NCBI GenBank assembly: GCA_020629615.1
Contig: JAHDCZ010000007.1
Span: 1-54,442, forward strand
Reading direction: 5' to 3'
From: Saprospiraceae bacterium
Lineage (GTDB): Bacteria; Bacteroidota; Bacteroidia; Chitinophagales; Saprospiraceae
DNA length: 54,442 bases
Shown: piece after piece, positions 1 through 7,779 of the stretch
How the letters are laid out: every line of letters starts with the position of its first letter
Numbering within the stretch: position 1 is the stretch's first letter
Translations under genes and position numbers: made by a program
Notes under the pieces: generated by a model
What the model was told of the DNA's origin: nothing
Databases searched by the model: none
Seen by the model: the letters and a program-made list of their open reading frames with translations, nothing else

Positions 1-146
1 TTATGAGACTTGAAAGGCCAATAAAATATGAAGTTTTGGAGCTGAGGCATAGTCATCACTATGGTGAGGTGAGAAAACTTAATGAAATGGTATATTTTGC
101 TGGCATTTCAGGTCGAATAGATTTTTTAATGCATAATCCGGGTTAA
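1..146 (+). CDS. C-terminal fragment of an unidentified protein
   Basis: An open frame enters from the left edge and stops at 144-146; about 47 residues are visible (… RPIKYEVLELRHSHHYGEV …, ending in MHNPG). I do not recognise the family. An ATG at base 3 is in frame, but with only two bases before it the fragment is more likely the tail of a longer gene. It ends convergently with the peroxidase gene, sharing the four bases TTAA as both stop codons, as several other pairs in this window do; that regular junction argues it is a real gene end. Confidence 0.5.
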   Translation, partial: MRLERPIKYEVLELRHSHHYGEVRKLNEMVYFAGISGRIDFLMHNPG

Positions 147-1525
147 ATAACACTCAAGGAAATGGTTTGCTGCTCGTCTTCGCAATTCAATTTGATATGA
201 TATAATCCAGCACTTAATTGACTGACATCAAATAATATTTGCTGATTATGAGAAGACATTTTCTTGATAAATTGACCTTGACTATTATACATTACAGCTT
301 CAACCATCTTTTGACTTGGGTTGATCGTTTCGATAATCGCAAAATCAGAAGTTGGATTTGGAAATAAATTCACGCTCTGTACGATTTCCTTCGCATTGCC
401 ATCATCAGCAGATCTATCGAATGGATCACTCCATTTTTCGTTTTCTAAAAACTCCTCATCCGTAAGCGTTTTCATAAAATTGATTAAATCGGTTTTTTCT
501 GTTTGGCTAAATTGAAATCCACCGATTGGAAGAAATTCACCTGTCCATTCATTGTCTTCTAAGTCCTCGCTGTAATGATCTATGACCTCTTCTAAACTTT
601 CAAATCGACCATCATGCATATATGGCGCTGTTTGCACAATGTTTCTTAAAGTAGGTATTTTAAATAAATGATTAAATTCTTCACCCCAGAATTCACCAGC
701 GCCCAAATCATCGGTTTCACTTAAGCCATTGTTAAAAAGAAAAGGGAAAAATTCAGGTCCTTCAAACTGAAAGAAACTATTGCCATCGGTATGACATACT
801 TCACAATTTTGTACGAAAAGTTCGTGGCCCCTATATTCGCTTGCTGTCAAAACATCTTGTAGCATTTTACTCCGATCAAATTTAGAATTAAATGTGGTCA
901 TCGAACTTATAAATTGTGTCAAAGCATCTGCAATTCGATCTTCTGTAATTTGACTGTCGCCAAACGCATCATTAAATAAAGCAGGATAATAATCTGTATC
1001 ATTGAGTTTATCAATCAATTGATCAATATCTGTCACCCCGATTTCATTTTCATTTTGAAGGGGTAGTTTGATCATATCATGAAGATTATTTTCACTCATA
1101 TCCCAGAAAAAACCAGTGCGATTGGACCATCCTAAATCATTTAATTGCATTGAATTGCGTGAAGTGTTTTCGCTCACGCCCATACTGAAAGGCGTATCAT
1201 CCGCAAACGAAAGAGCTTGTTTATGACAAGTTCCGCAAGATAGATTCTCGTTGGCAGATAACTTTTCATCAAAAAATAAAACCCGCCCTAAAGTGGCACC
1301 GTGATCGGTGACTAAGTCTAGAATAGTAGTGTCGTTGGTTCCCCAATCTGTGAACATAATGTGTTCAGGAAATGCTTGATCTTCATAGTTAAAAGGATCA
1401 TCTGGTAAATTTGGATTAAGTTCTCCTCCAATATATTGATGTATTAAAACATTGGTGTGGTCAACATGACTTGAAAAAAATAGAAAAGAAATAAAAAGTA
1501 AAACAACAGTAATAAGCTTGTTCAT
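143..1525 (-). CDS. Di-haem cytochrome c peroxidase (MauG/CcpA family) with T9SS sorting domain
   Basis: The 460-residue protein starts with a signal peptide (about residues 1-20). It has two CxxCH haem-binding motifs, C97-C100-H101 and C241-C244-H245, in the order expected for bacterial di-haem peroxidases that reduce H2O2 or act as MauG-like oxidases. The last ~75 residues (from NLFPNPTSD, about 387, to the end) form a type A C-terminal domain for type IX secretion, so the enzyme is predicted to be exported through the outer membrane and held at the surface or released, unlike the usual periplasmic form. It stands alone. Its upstream gap (1526-1662) holds no exact TAnnTTTG box. Substrate or electron donor cannot be read from sequence. 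Confidence 0.88.
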   Translation of the reverse strand: MNKLITVVLLFISFLFFSSHVDHTNVLIHQYIGGELNPNLPDDPFNYEDQAFPEHIMFTDWGTNDTTILDLVTDHGATLGRVLFFDEKLSANENLSCGTCHKQALSFADDTPFSMGVSENTSRNSMQLNDLGWSNRTGFFWDMSENNLHDMIKLPLQNENEIGVTDIDQLIDKLNDTDYYPALFNDAFGDSQITEDRIADALTQFISSMTTFNSKFDRSKMLQDVLTASEYRGHELFVQNCEVCHTDGNSFFQFEGPEFFPFLFNNGLSETDDLGAGEFWGEEFNHLFKIPTLRNIVQTAPYMHDGRFESLEEVIDHYSEDLEDNEWTGEFLPIGGFQFSQTEKTDLINFMKTLTDEEFLENEKWSDPFDRSADDGNAKEIVQSVNLFPNPTSDFAIIETINPSQKMVEAVMYNSQGQFIKKMSSHNQQILFDVSQLSAGLYHIKLNCEDEQQTISLSVI

Positions 1526-1662
1526 AATAATGGAATTGACTAGTTAAAAAATCACTTCTTCCACTCTCGTTCAATAATTAGATAGAAAATATCACTATTA
1601 CGCTGCATTTGAAACAGTTTTTGTTTAATTTCTTATTATTTGTCTTCAATTAGAAATGAAAT

Positions 1663-1932
1663 ATGAAAGTCAGCGTAGAATTAAGTCTATATCCACTTCA
1701 AGAAACCTATGAAAAGGAAATAATAGAATTTATACATGGATTACATGAATATGAAGACATGGAAGTATTTACAAATGCGATGAGTACTTACCTCGTAGGA
1801 GAGTGGAAAATAGTGATGAATGCCTTGACCATCGAATTAGAAAAAATCTATACTTTGATCAATACCGCAAGTACGGTAATAAAAATTATTAATCGTCCTT
1901 TACCCGTCCAAGATGGATTTTTGCAATTTTAA
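1663..1932 (+). CDS. YkoF/MTH1187-like small ligand-binding protein
   Basis: This 89-residue protein begins MKVSVELSLYPL, the usual N-terminal strand of the YkoF/MTH1187 (DUF77) ferredoxin-like fold, and its length fits one such domain. YkoF-family domains bind thiamine or hydroxymethylpyrimidine in Bacillus; MTH1187 proteins are uncharacterised. The helix with EKEIIEFIHGLHEYEDMEV, followed by a TNAMSTYLVGEW strand, fits the fold. No transporter or thiamine gene is adjacent, so the ligand is unknown. It converges on cutA, sharing the four-base TTAA stop overlap (1929-1932). Confidence 0.62.
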   Translation: MKVSVELSLYPLQETYEKEIIEFIHGLHEYEDMEVFTNAMSTYLVGEWKIVMNALTIELEKIYTLINTASTVIKIINRPLPVQDGFLQF

Positions 1933-2231
1933 GAAATGTTATAGTTTAGCCATTCTTGAAAATTAGCTTCGGCATCTACTTTAAATTTCAAGATGCACGG
2001 AGTTTCGTAGGGGTGGTTTTTAAGGATACTTTTTTTAATTTTTTTCCAATGCTTTTTGTTGGTTTTTAAGAATGCAATACACTCCTTTTGTTGTTCAACT
2101 CTATTTTTCCAGATATAATGACTTTCCGCTTTATAAACATTCGCGCAAGCGATCAAGCCCTTACTCAAAAGCTTTTCAATTACTTTACGTGCTGATTTTT
2201 TTCCGGGGAAAGTGACGTATATAGAAATCAT
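1929..2231 (-). CDS. cutA: Divalent-cation tolerance protein CutA
   Basis: A 100-residue CutA1-type trimeric ferredoxin-like protein. Visible family marks are the N-terminal ISIYVTFP strand, GLIACANV, the YIWKNRVEQQKEC strand, FLKTNKKHWKKIKKSI and the signature HPYETPCI near residue 73. CutA proteins are linked to divalent metal tolerance and are very stable trimers; their mechanism is unsettled. It lies 12 bases downstream of pfkA and is probably the last gene of the badF-pfkA-cutA transcript. Confidence 0.9.
   Translation of the reverse strand: MISIYVTFPGKKSARKVIEKLLSKGLIACANVYKAESHYIWKNRVEQQKECIAFLKTNKKHWKKIKKSILKNHPYETPCILKFKVDAEANFQEWLNYNIS
2138..2157 (+). repeat. Looser relative of the dispersed CATTCG hairpin element (copy K)
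   Basis: Starts with CATTCG like the 15-nt family described under the other copies, then folds as TCGC-GCAA-GCGA, a four-pair stem with a GNRA loop, one position shorter than the consensus. It lies inside cutA (antisense to its mRNA). Membership is tentative. Confidence 0.25.
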
Positions 2232-2243
2232 TTTTTTACGATT

Positions 2244-3227
2244 TTACATTGCAAGAATTTCGGCCATATTAATCATGTCAACATCCAATGATTTGGTTTT
2301 AGTTATGGCATCTTTTAATGAGGTATACGAGATTTTATTGTCAATGATTCCGATGGCCATTCCATATTCTTTTTCCAACAAAGCATTAACTGCGGAATAT
2401 CCTAGTCGACTCGCTAATACTCTATCATGACAAGTCGGAGATCCGCCTCTTTGTAAATGACCAATGATTGTTACTTTGGGATCATATTCTGGACAGGACT
2501 CTTTTACTTTAGAAGCAATTGTATAGGCGTCGCCATTTTTATTTCCTTCGGCGACAATCACTAGATTGAATAGTTTTTTTCTCCTTGCAGATTTTTTTAA
2601 AAAAGCAGTTAACTCTTCGATTGAGTTTTCCTTTTCCGGCAAGAATATATTTCCTGCACCACTTCCGATGCCTGTATGAAGAGCGATGTAGCCCGCATGA
2701 CGTCCCATAACTTCGATAAAAAATAATCTATTGTGAGAATCTGCAGTATCTCTTATTTTATCAACTGCCTCTATCGCTGTATTAATGGCGGTATCAAAAC
2801 CGATGGTATAATCGGTACCAAAAATATCGTTGTCAATAGTACCGGGAACGCCAACGATCGGAAAGTCAAATTCTTCATAAAGTTTTAGTGCACCGGTATA
2901 TGTTCCGTTTCCACCAATTGCCACACAAGCATCTATTTCATGAGCCATCAAATTTTCATAAGCATTATGACGACCTTGTTTGGTCATGAACTCTTTACTT
3001 CTTGCCGTTTTTAAAATGGTACCGCCTCGTTGTAATATATTTCCGACATCTCCCTTGGTAAGCAATTGAAAATCAGCATTCATCATGCCTTCATAACCTC
3101 CTTTGATACCATATACATGTAGGTCATTATAAATAGCTGTTCGTACAACCGCCCTGGTGGCAGCATTCATCCCAGGAGAATCTCCACCAGATGTAAAAAC
3201 CGCAATACGTCTAATCTTTCTTGTCAT
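2244..3227 (-). CDS. pfkA: 6-phosphofructokinase (ATP-type PfkA family)
   Basis: Phosphorylates fructose 6-phosphate in glycolysis. The 327 residues match PfkA length and carry TSGGDSPGMN (residues 12-21), the catalytic TIDND segment, the MGRHAGYIA substrate-binding segment and the HLQRGGSPTC segment. The nucleotide-binding motif normally GGDGT/S reads GGNGT here: Asn107 replaces the Mg-coordinating Asp (E. coli Asp103), and the codon is clearly AAC (2907-2909). Gly108 follows, where PPi-dependent enzymes carry Asp, so it still looks ATP-type. It overlaps the upstream kinase gene by 17 bases, which implies translational coupling. Confidence 0.93.
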   Translation of the reverse strand: MTRKIRRIAVFTSGGDSPGMNAATRAVVRTAIYNDLHVYGIKGGYEGMMNADFQLLTKGDVGNILQRGGTILKTARSKEFMTKQGRHNAYENLMAHEIDACVAIGGNGTYTGALKLYEEFDFPIVGVPGTIDNDIFGTDYTIGFDTAINTAIEAVDKIRDTADSHNRLFFIEVMGRHAGYIALHTGIGSGAGNIFLPEKENSIEELTAFLKKSARRKKLFNLVIVAEGNKNGDAYTIASKVKESCPEYDPKVTIIGHLQRGGSPTCHDRVLASRLGYSAVNALLEKEYGMAIGIIDNKISYTSLKDAITKTKSLDVDMINMAEILAM

Positions 3228-4056
3228 TTTGTTGCGTGTGATACATTAATAAACGATCAATAGGGCGTTTTATGTAAATTCCTTTTTGAAGTCCGTTCTC
3301 GTTAAAAATTTCTTCGATCAAATCTCGAAAAATAAAAGATATACTTCCTGTAAATCCGATTCTGTAATTCTCCGCACCATCGTAAGGTAAAATACGCTGT
3401 GTAACAAATTCATTTAAAAGTTCTTTCATCATCGATAGCATCCATGACGATTTGTTTTCTGCAGCAAATGGGGCAAATGAAGCTAAATATTTACTGGGAG
3501 CATCCGTTTTGTAAATTGATTTTAAAACATGCTCCTTTTCGAGATTGTAAGTGTTTTTAAATTCCAGAGCAATTTCTTTCGGCATACTACGATTAAAATA
3601 TTTGGATAGCAATGTTCGCCCTATACAAGATCCACTCGCTTCATCGGCTAGTACATAACCCAAATTTGGAATCATATCAACAATCTCTTTACCGTCATAT
3701 ACACAACTGTTACTTCCTGTACCTAGAATACAACCGATACCTGGAATCATTCCAAATAAGGCTCGGCAAGTACCTAAAATGTCGCTCATTACCTCGACAC
3801 TTGCAGACTCCGGAATATAGGGTTTAAACTGTCTTTTAACCACGTCTTTGAATACCTGACTATTGATACCTGTACCGTAATAGTGGATCGTATCAACATC
3901 ACTTAAATCCGCTATAATCGCATCATCTAAATCAATGTTGCTATTGCTTAAGTGTGGATTGTATCCCATGGATCGATGACGTCCTTGTTCCATACCTTTG
4001 TGGTCAGTAAATAACCAATCTATTTTGGTCGAACCAGCATCAATAATAGCAACCAT
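3211..4056 (-). CDS. BadF/BadG/BcrA-type sugar kinase (N-acetylglucosamine kinase-like)
   Basis: A 281-residue member of the ASKHA (actin/hexokinase) ATPase superfamily. Phosphate-1 loop is IIDAGSTKIDW (residues 4-14) and phosphate-2 loop is ILGTGSNSCVYDG near residue 110; LGYVLADEASGSCIGR is the usual motif of bacterial N-acetylglucosamine kinase-like proteins. The substrate is inferred only: an amino sugar, perhaps recovered from peptidoglycan. Its end overlaps pfkA by 17 bases, so it is probably translated together with glycolysis. Upstream lies an AT-rich divergent region of about 190 bases shared with the 3-hydroxybutyryl-CoA dehydrogenase gene. Confidence 0.82.
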   Translation of the reverse strand: MVAIIDAGSTKIDWLFTDHKGMEQGRHRSMGYNPHLSNSNIDLDDAIIADLSDVDTIHYYGTGINSQVFKDVVKRQFKPYIPESASVEVMSDILGTCRALFGMIPGIGCILGTGSNSCVYDGKEIVDMIPNLGYVLADEASGSCIGRTLLSKYFNRSMPKEIALEFKNTYNLEKEHVLKSIYKTDAPSKYLASFAPFAAENKSSWMLSMMKELLNEFVTQRILPYDGAENYRIGFTGSISFIFRDLIEEIFNENGLQKGIYIKRPIDRLLMYHTQQNDKKD

Positions 4057-4147
4057 AGCTTTTATTTGTGTAATAAGTACACTAAGTTAGTAATAGCTTG
4101 CTTATTTGAGGATAAAATTGACAAATTCTTATTTCTATATTTTTTTT

Positions 4148-4162
4148 GGCTTTCGCCGAATG
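4148..4162 (-). repeat. Dispersed covarying hairpin element, copy A (intergenic)
   Basis: On the minus strand the 15 nt read CATTCGGCGAAAGCC, followed by eight A. The stem is GGC/GCC with a GAAA loop. This is the only copy between genes, about 92 bases upstream of the BadF-type kinase start and 88 bases upstream of the dehydrogenase start. Strand is given for the orientation that reads GAAA. Confidence 0.7.
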
Positions 4163-4226
4163 AAAAATTGGATTCACAATTCAATAATAGCTGGTGGTAT
4201 TTTCCTAGAAAACGTTATTTAAGTCA

Positions 4227-4234
4227 TACTTTTG
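4227..4234 (+). promoter_or_regulatory. -7 promoter box (TACTTTTG) of the 3-hydroxybutyryl-CoA dehydrogenase gene
   Basis: Exact match to the Bacteroidota -7 consensus TAnnTTTG, 15 bases before the ATG at 4250. No TTG -33 element is found at the usual distance. The box contains the TTG that would otherwise be an upstream start codon, so it also decides the start. Confidence 0.5.
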
Positions 4235-4249
4235 GGCAAAAATAGCAAT

Positions 4250-5137
4250 ATGAAAAATGTTACAGTTATTGGAGCAGGAACCATGGGGAATGGGATTGCG
4301 CACGTTTTTGCCATGAACGGTTTGGAGGTGGTACTATGTGATATATCAGATAAAGCCCTCGAAAAGGCCCTAATGACCATCAGCAAAAACCTTGATCGCA
4401 TGGTAACCAAGGAGAAAATAACTGAAGCAGATAAAGAAGCAACACTAACAAGAATTAAAACAGATACAATCTTGGAGAATGCGGTGAGTCACGCAGATTT
4501 GGTGGTAGAAGCAGCAACCGAAAGATTGGATTTAAAACTGAGCATTTTCAAAGATATAGATGAGCATGCTCCGACAGAATGTATTTTGGCATCTAATACT
4601 TCTTCTATATCCATCACCAAAATTGCTGGTGTGACCAATAGAGCGGATAAAGTTATTGGGATGCATTTTATGAACCCCGTACCAGTGATGAAGCTGGTTG
4701 AGGTTATTCGTGGATATTCTACTTCTGATCAGGTAACTCAAAAGATTATGGAAATGTCTAGGGCATTAGGTAAAGTACCAGTGGAAGTCAATGACTATCC
4801 TGGCTTTGTTGCCAATAGAATTTTAATGCCGATGATTAATGAAGCGATTTATTGTCTTTACGAAAATGTAGGTGGCGTTCAAGAAATCGACACCGTGATG
4901 ATGCTGGGTATGTCACATCCAATGGGGCCACTTTTCTTAGCTGATTTTATCGGTTTAGATGTTTGCTTATCGATTTTAAATGTGTTGCATGATGGATTTG
5001 GAAATCCTAAATATGCTCCCTGTCCTTTACTTGTAAATATGGTAAATGCCGGCAAGCTAGGAGTTAAATCGGGTGAAGGATTTTATGATTATTCAGGGGG
5101 AGTTAAGGCGAAGAAAGTTTCTGGACAGTTTGCCTAA
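4250..5137 (+). CDS. 3-hydroxybutyryl-CoA dehydrogenase
   Basis: NAD-dependent oxidation of 3-hydroxyacyl-CoA (or reduction of acetoacetyl-CoA) in beta-oxidation or butyrate-type metabolism. The Rossmann motif VIGAGTMGNGIAHVF (residues 6-20) opens the protein, the catalytic His139 lies in GMHFMNPVPVMKLVEV and NDYPGFVANR marks the dimerisation domain. Length 295 is typical of the single-function enzyme. I start at ATG 4250 rather than TTG 4232 because the TTG is part of a -7 promoter box and the family begins right before the Rossmann strand. Its stop overlaps the hslR stop by four bases (CTAA). Confidence 0.93.
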   Translation: MKNVTVIGAGTMGNGIAHVFAMNGLEVVLCDISDKALEKALMTISKNLDRMVTKEKITEADKEATLTRIKTDTILENAVSHADLVVEAATERLDLKLSIFKDIDEHAPTECILASNTSSISITKIAGVTNRADKVIGMHFMNPVPVMKLVEVIRGYSTSDQVTQKIMEMSRALGKVPVEVNDYPGFVANRILMPMINEAIYCLYENVGGVQEIDTVMMLGMSHPMGPLFLADFIGLDVCLSILNVLHDGFGNPKYAPCPLLVNMVNAGKLGVKSGEGFYDYSGGVKAKKVSGQFA

Positions 5138-5574
5138 GATTTCTCATTCATATTAGCAGTATCTTCATCGTCATCTTCAAGATATTCCCAGAAAATATCT
5201 TCTTTGTAAGATTCAATGGTTCTACGCTCTCGTTTGGTAGGTCTTCCTTGTCCTTTTTCTCGAACTTCTGCTCGACCTTTACCTATAAACCATGAATTGA
5301 ATTTATTTAGTTCTTCTTGAGAAGTTTGGTTTTCGTAACATTCCAGGGCTAGAGGAGAAGACACTCTTTTTCGAATAAGTTTGAGTACTTTAAATTCCAA
5401 GTTGAAGCCATTCTTTCGGACTTTTACGATTTGATTTTCGTTGATTTCGGTTGAAGCCTTGGCGATTTTATCATCCAAAATGACTCGACCACTCTTACAC
5501 GCATCTGTAGCTTTGGTTCTGGATTTAAAAATCCGAACCGACCATAGCCATTTATCAATTCTTGTTTTTGACAT
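5134..5574 (-). CDS. hslR: S4-domain ribosome-associated heat-shock protein Hsp15
   Basis: The N-terminal S4 RNA-binding domain (about residues 3-55: RIDKWLWSVRIFKSRTKATDACKSGRVIL) matches HslR/Hsp15, which recycles stalled 50S subunits carrying nascent peptidyl-tRNA. The C-terminal third is charged, with GRPTKRERR near residue 110, and ends in an acidic tail (EDDDED) as in other members. It directly follows the PPK2 gene with no gap (5574/5575), so the two are probably cotranscribed with DUF58. Confidence 0.85.
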   Translation of the reverse strand: MSKTRIDKWLWSVRIFKSRTKATDACKSGRVILDDKIAKASTEINENQIVKVRKNGFNLEFKVLKLIRKRVSSPLALECYENQTSQEELNKFNSWFIGKGRAEVREKGQGRPTKRERRTIESYKEDIFWEYLEDDDEDTANMNEKS

Positions 5575-6324
5575 TTAAGAAAATCGTTCTGACTTTAAAG
5601 CAGGCCATTCTAAGTTTAAGGCACTTAGAGTATCGTAGATTTTTTTATTCACAATATAATTTCGATACCATCTGTTATCTGCTGGTACAATGGTCCAAGG
5701 AATAGTGCATCGATTGATAGCATCCTCATAACATTCGATATAGCGATCCCAATGCTCTCTTTCATCCCAGTCTCCATCGTTGTGCTTCCAAAATTTATCT
5801 TCTCGTTGTGTTCGCTCGGTTAATTTTTCTTCTTGTCGTTCTTTAGAGAGGTGTAGATAAAATTTAAGCACCACGGTATGATTATCTTTTTGTAGCAATG
5901 TTTCCCATGCATTAATGGCGTTGATTCTTGCGGTTACACGATCTTCATCGATCCATTGATGAACTCTCTGTATCAAAATATCTTCATAGTGAGATCGAAC
6001 AAAAACTTTAATTTGACCCTGAGCAGGAGCCTCTTTGTGCACGCGCCATAAGAAATCATGAGCAAATTCTTCATCACTGGGTTTCTTATAACCTTTGACG
6101 CTTACCCAAGATGGAGAGCAATATCTAAATGCTTTCTCAGTTACTCCATCTTTTCCAGAAGAATCCATGCCCTGAAAAACAATCAAAAGATTCGTTTTTT
6201 TATTGGCATACAATTTTTCGGATAAGAGTGCAATTTCTTGCGCTAAGCGATCAACTTCTTTTTTAATTTTTTTCTTATTGGTTTCCACTGGAGCTGTAGT
6301 AGAAAAATCGGATAATTTGATCAT
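5575..6324 (-). CDS. Polyphosphate kinase 2 family phosphotransferase
   Basis: PPK2 enzymes move phosphate between polyphosphate and nucleotides. The Walker A motif is GMDSSGKDG (about residues 51-59), and the second motif RSHYEDIL (about 109-116) holds the metal-binding Asp region; the basic lid follows (TERTQREDKFWKHNDGDWDERE). Length 249 fits a single-domain PPK2. Whether it favours ADP, AMP or GDP cannot be settled by eye. It overlaps the DUF58 gene by four bases (ATGA type) and abuts hslR. Confidence 0.88.
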   Translation of the reverse strand: MIKLSDFSTTAPVETNKKKIKKEVDRLAQEIALLSEKLYANKKTNLLIVFQGMDSSGKDGVTEKAFRYCSPSWVSVKGYKKPSDEEFAHDFLWRVHKEAPAQGQIKVFVRSHYEDILIQRVHQWIDEDRVTARINAINAWETLLQKDNHTVVLKFYLHLSKERQEEKLTERTQREDKFWKHNDGDWDEREHWDRYIECYEDAINRCTIPWTIVPADNRWYRNYIVNKKIYDTLSALNLEWPALKSERFS

Positions 6325-7235
6325 AGCATTTTACTTCTTTTTACAAGATATGATTGAAGAATATGATTGAAACCAGCGTTGATATCTGCTTCAAACATAT
6401 CAATTTGATATTGAAGGCATTTCATTTTTAATTCAGACATGAAAGCCGACATTTTTTCCTTGTATAGTTCTTTCACTTGATTGGATTGTAATTTGATTTT
6501 TTCTCCCGTTTCTAAATCTTCAAATAAATAAGGACGATTGTCATATTCAAAATCCAATTCTTTGGATTTATCAATGACATGAAATAATACCACTTCATGC
6601 TTGTTGTGTTTTAGATGTTGAAGGGCAGAAAACAGTTGTTCTTGGTTTTCCATTTGTTCGAACATATCGCTAAAAATCACAACCATCGAACGTTTATGGA
6701 TTCGATCTGCGACTTGATGTATCGCCTGAGCTGCTGCTGTTGATTTTTCGACTGTTTGATCAGAAATTAACTGATCCAAATAACTCAGCATTAAACGATA
6801 ATGCTTGGTAGAGGATTTGCATTGAGAATGAATTTTAAGATGATCTTCAAAGAGACTCAATCCAAAAGCATCTCGTTGTTTACGAAGTAGGTTCATCAAT
6901 GAAGCAGCTGCCAAAGCACTAAACTGAAGCTTATTCATCTTGTCTGACTCCTTTGGGAAATACATCGATGATGATGTATCAATCACTATTTGACACCTTA
7001 AGTTAGTTTCCTCTTCATATCGCTTGACAAACATTTTATCTGTACGAGCATAAACCTTCCAATCAATGTTTTTGGTTGATTCTCCCTGATTGTATAATCT
7101 ATGTTCTGCAAATTCCACGGAGAATCCGTGAAAAGGAGATTTGTGTAATCCGATAATAAATCCTTCAACAACTTGCTTAGCGAGCAACTCTAAGTTGTCA
7201 ACTTGTCTTAAATCTTTCCCGTCAAAAAAACTCAT
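6321..7235 (-). CDS. DUF58 / von Willebrand A-like protein
   Basis: 304 residues with the DUF58 signature NIDWKVYARTDKMFVKRYEEE (about residues 58-78) followed by a VWA-like domain whose MIDAS motif is DTSSSM (about 88-93). DUF58 proteins normally work with a MoxR AAA+ ATPase as assembly or chelation factors. No MoxR gene lies in this window; here DUF58 heads an operon with PPK2 and hslR instead. No membrane segment is seen, so it is likely cytoplasmic. Confidence 0.82.
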   Translation of the reverse strand: MSFFDGKDLRQVDNLELLAKQVVEGFIIGLHKSPFHGFSVEFAEHRLYNQGESTKNIDWKVYARTDKMFVKRYEEETNLRCQIVIDTSSSMYFPKESDKMNKLQFSALAAASLMNLLRKQRDAFGLSLFEDHLKIHSQCKSSTKHYRLMLSYLDQLISDQTVEKSTAAAQAIHQVADRIHKRSMVVIFSDMFEQMENQEQLFSALQHLKHNKHEVVLFHVIDKSKELDFEYDNRPYLFEDLETGEKIKLQSNQVKELYKEKMSAFMSELKMKCLQYQIDMFEADINAGFNHILQSYLVKRSKML

Positions 7236-7250
7236 TCCTTTGTTTTAAAT

Positions 7251-7289
7251 AAAAAAAGCACCTATTCAGAACGTATGAATAAGTGCTTT
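7251..7289 (-). terminator. Rho-independent terminator of trxA
   Basis: Read on the minus strand after the trxA stop: a 14-base stem (arms 7276-7289 and 7255-7268, one mismatch) with a seven-base loop, then a run of seven T (7251-7257). It stops trxA before the DUF58 operon. Confidence 0.85.
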
Positions 7290-7309
7290 AATATAATTCT
7301 TATGTCAAA

Positions 7310-7630
7310 TTAAGACAAGTGTGCATTGATTTTTTCCTCCAACGCCGCTTTTGATGTAGCACCGACTTGCTTTTCTACCACTTCACCATCCTTGATGATC
7401 AAGATGGTTGGGATACTTCTAACTCCATATTTCATTGCCACTTCAGGATTATGATCTACATTTAATTTGCCGATCACAGCCTTACCTTCGTATTCTCCAG
7501 ATAGTTCTTCGATGATTGGGGTGATCATTCTACAAGGTCCACACCATTCAGCCCAAAAGTCCACTACTGCAACTCCTTTTTTTTCTAATACTTCATCTTT
7601 GAAGTTTGTGTCTGTAAATTCAAATGCCAT
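7310..7630 (-). CDS. trxA: Thioredoxin
   Basis: Cytoplasmic disulfide reductant of 106 residues with the active site WAEWCGPCR (Cys30, Cys33), the cis-proline segment VRSIPTILI and no signal peptide, all standard for TrxA. It is monocistronic: a strong terminator follows, and a -7 box lies 80 bases upstream (7711-7718). Confidence 0.96.
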   Translation of the reverse strand: MAFEFTDTNFKDEVLEKKGVAVVDFWAEWCGPCRMITPIIEELSGEYEGKAVIGKLNVDHNPEVAMKYGVRSIPTILIIKDGEVVEKQVGATSKAALEEKINAHLS

Positions 7631-7710
7631 TGTTTATAATATTTGTTCGTTAATTAATGAATTGTGATTAATATCTATAAATACCAACATCACCTTTCAA
7701 GTATAAGTTG

Positions 7711-7718
7711 CAAATATA
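7711..7718 (-). promoter_or_regulatory. -7 promoter box (TATATTTG) of trxA
   Basis: Exact TAnnTTTG on the minus strand, inside the 13-base dyad CAAATATAATTTG between trxA and the divergent DUF3810 gene. Predicted leader is about 75 bases. No TTG -33 at the usual distance. Confidence 0.4.
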
Positions 7719-7779
7719 ATTTGAAATGTGGTTAAATTGATATTTTGCCGACAATTAGGCGTTCTAGATATTTAAATAT

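Noticed and set aside
4232-4249. Upstream TTG start for the 3-hydroxybutyryl-CoA dehydrogenase
   Set aside because: The TTG is part of the -7 box TACTTTTG, and family proteins start just before the Rossmann strand.
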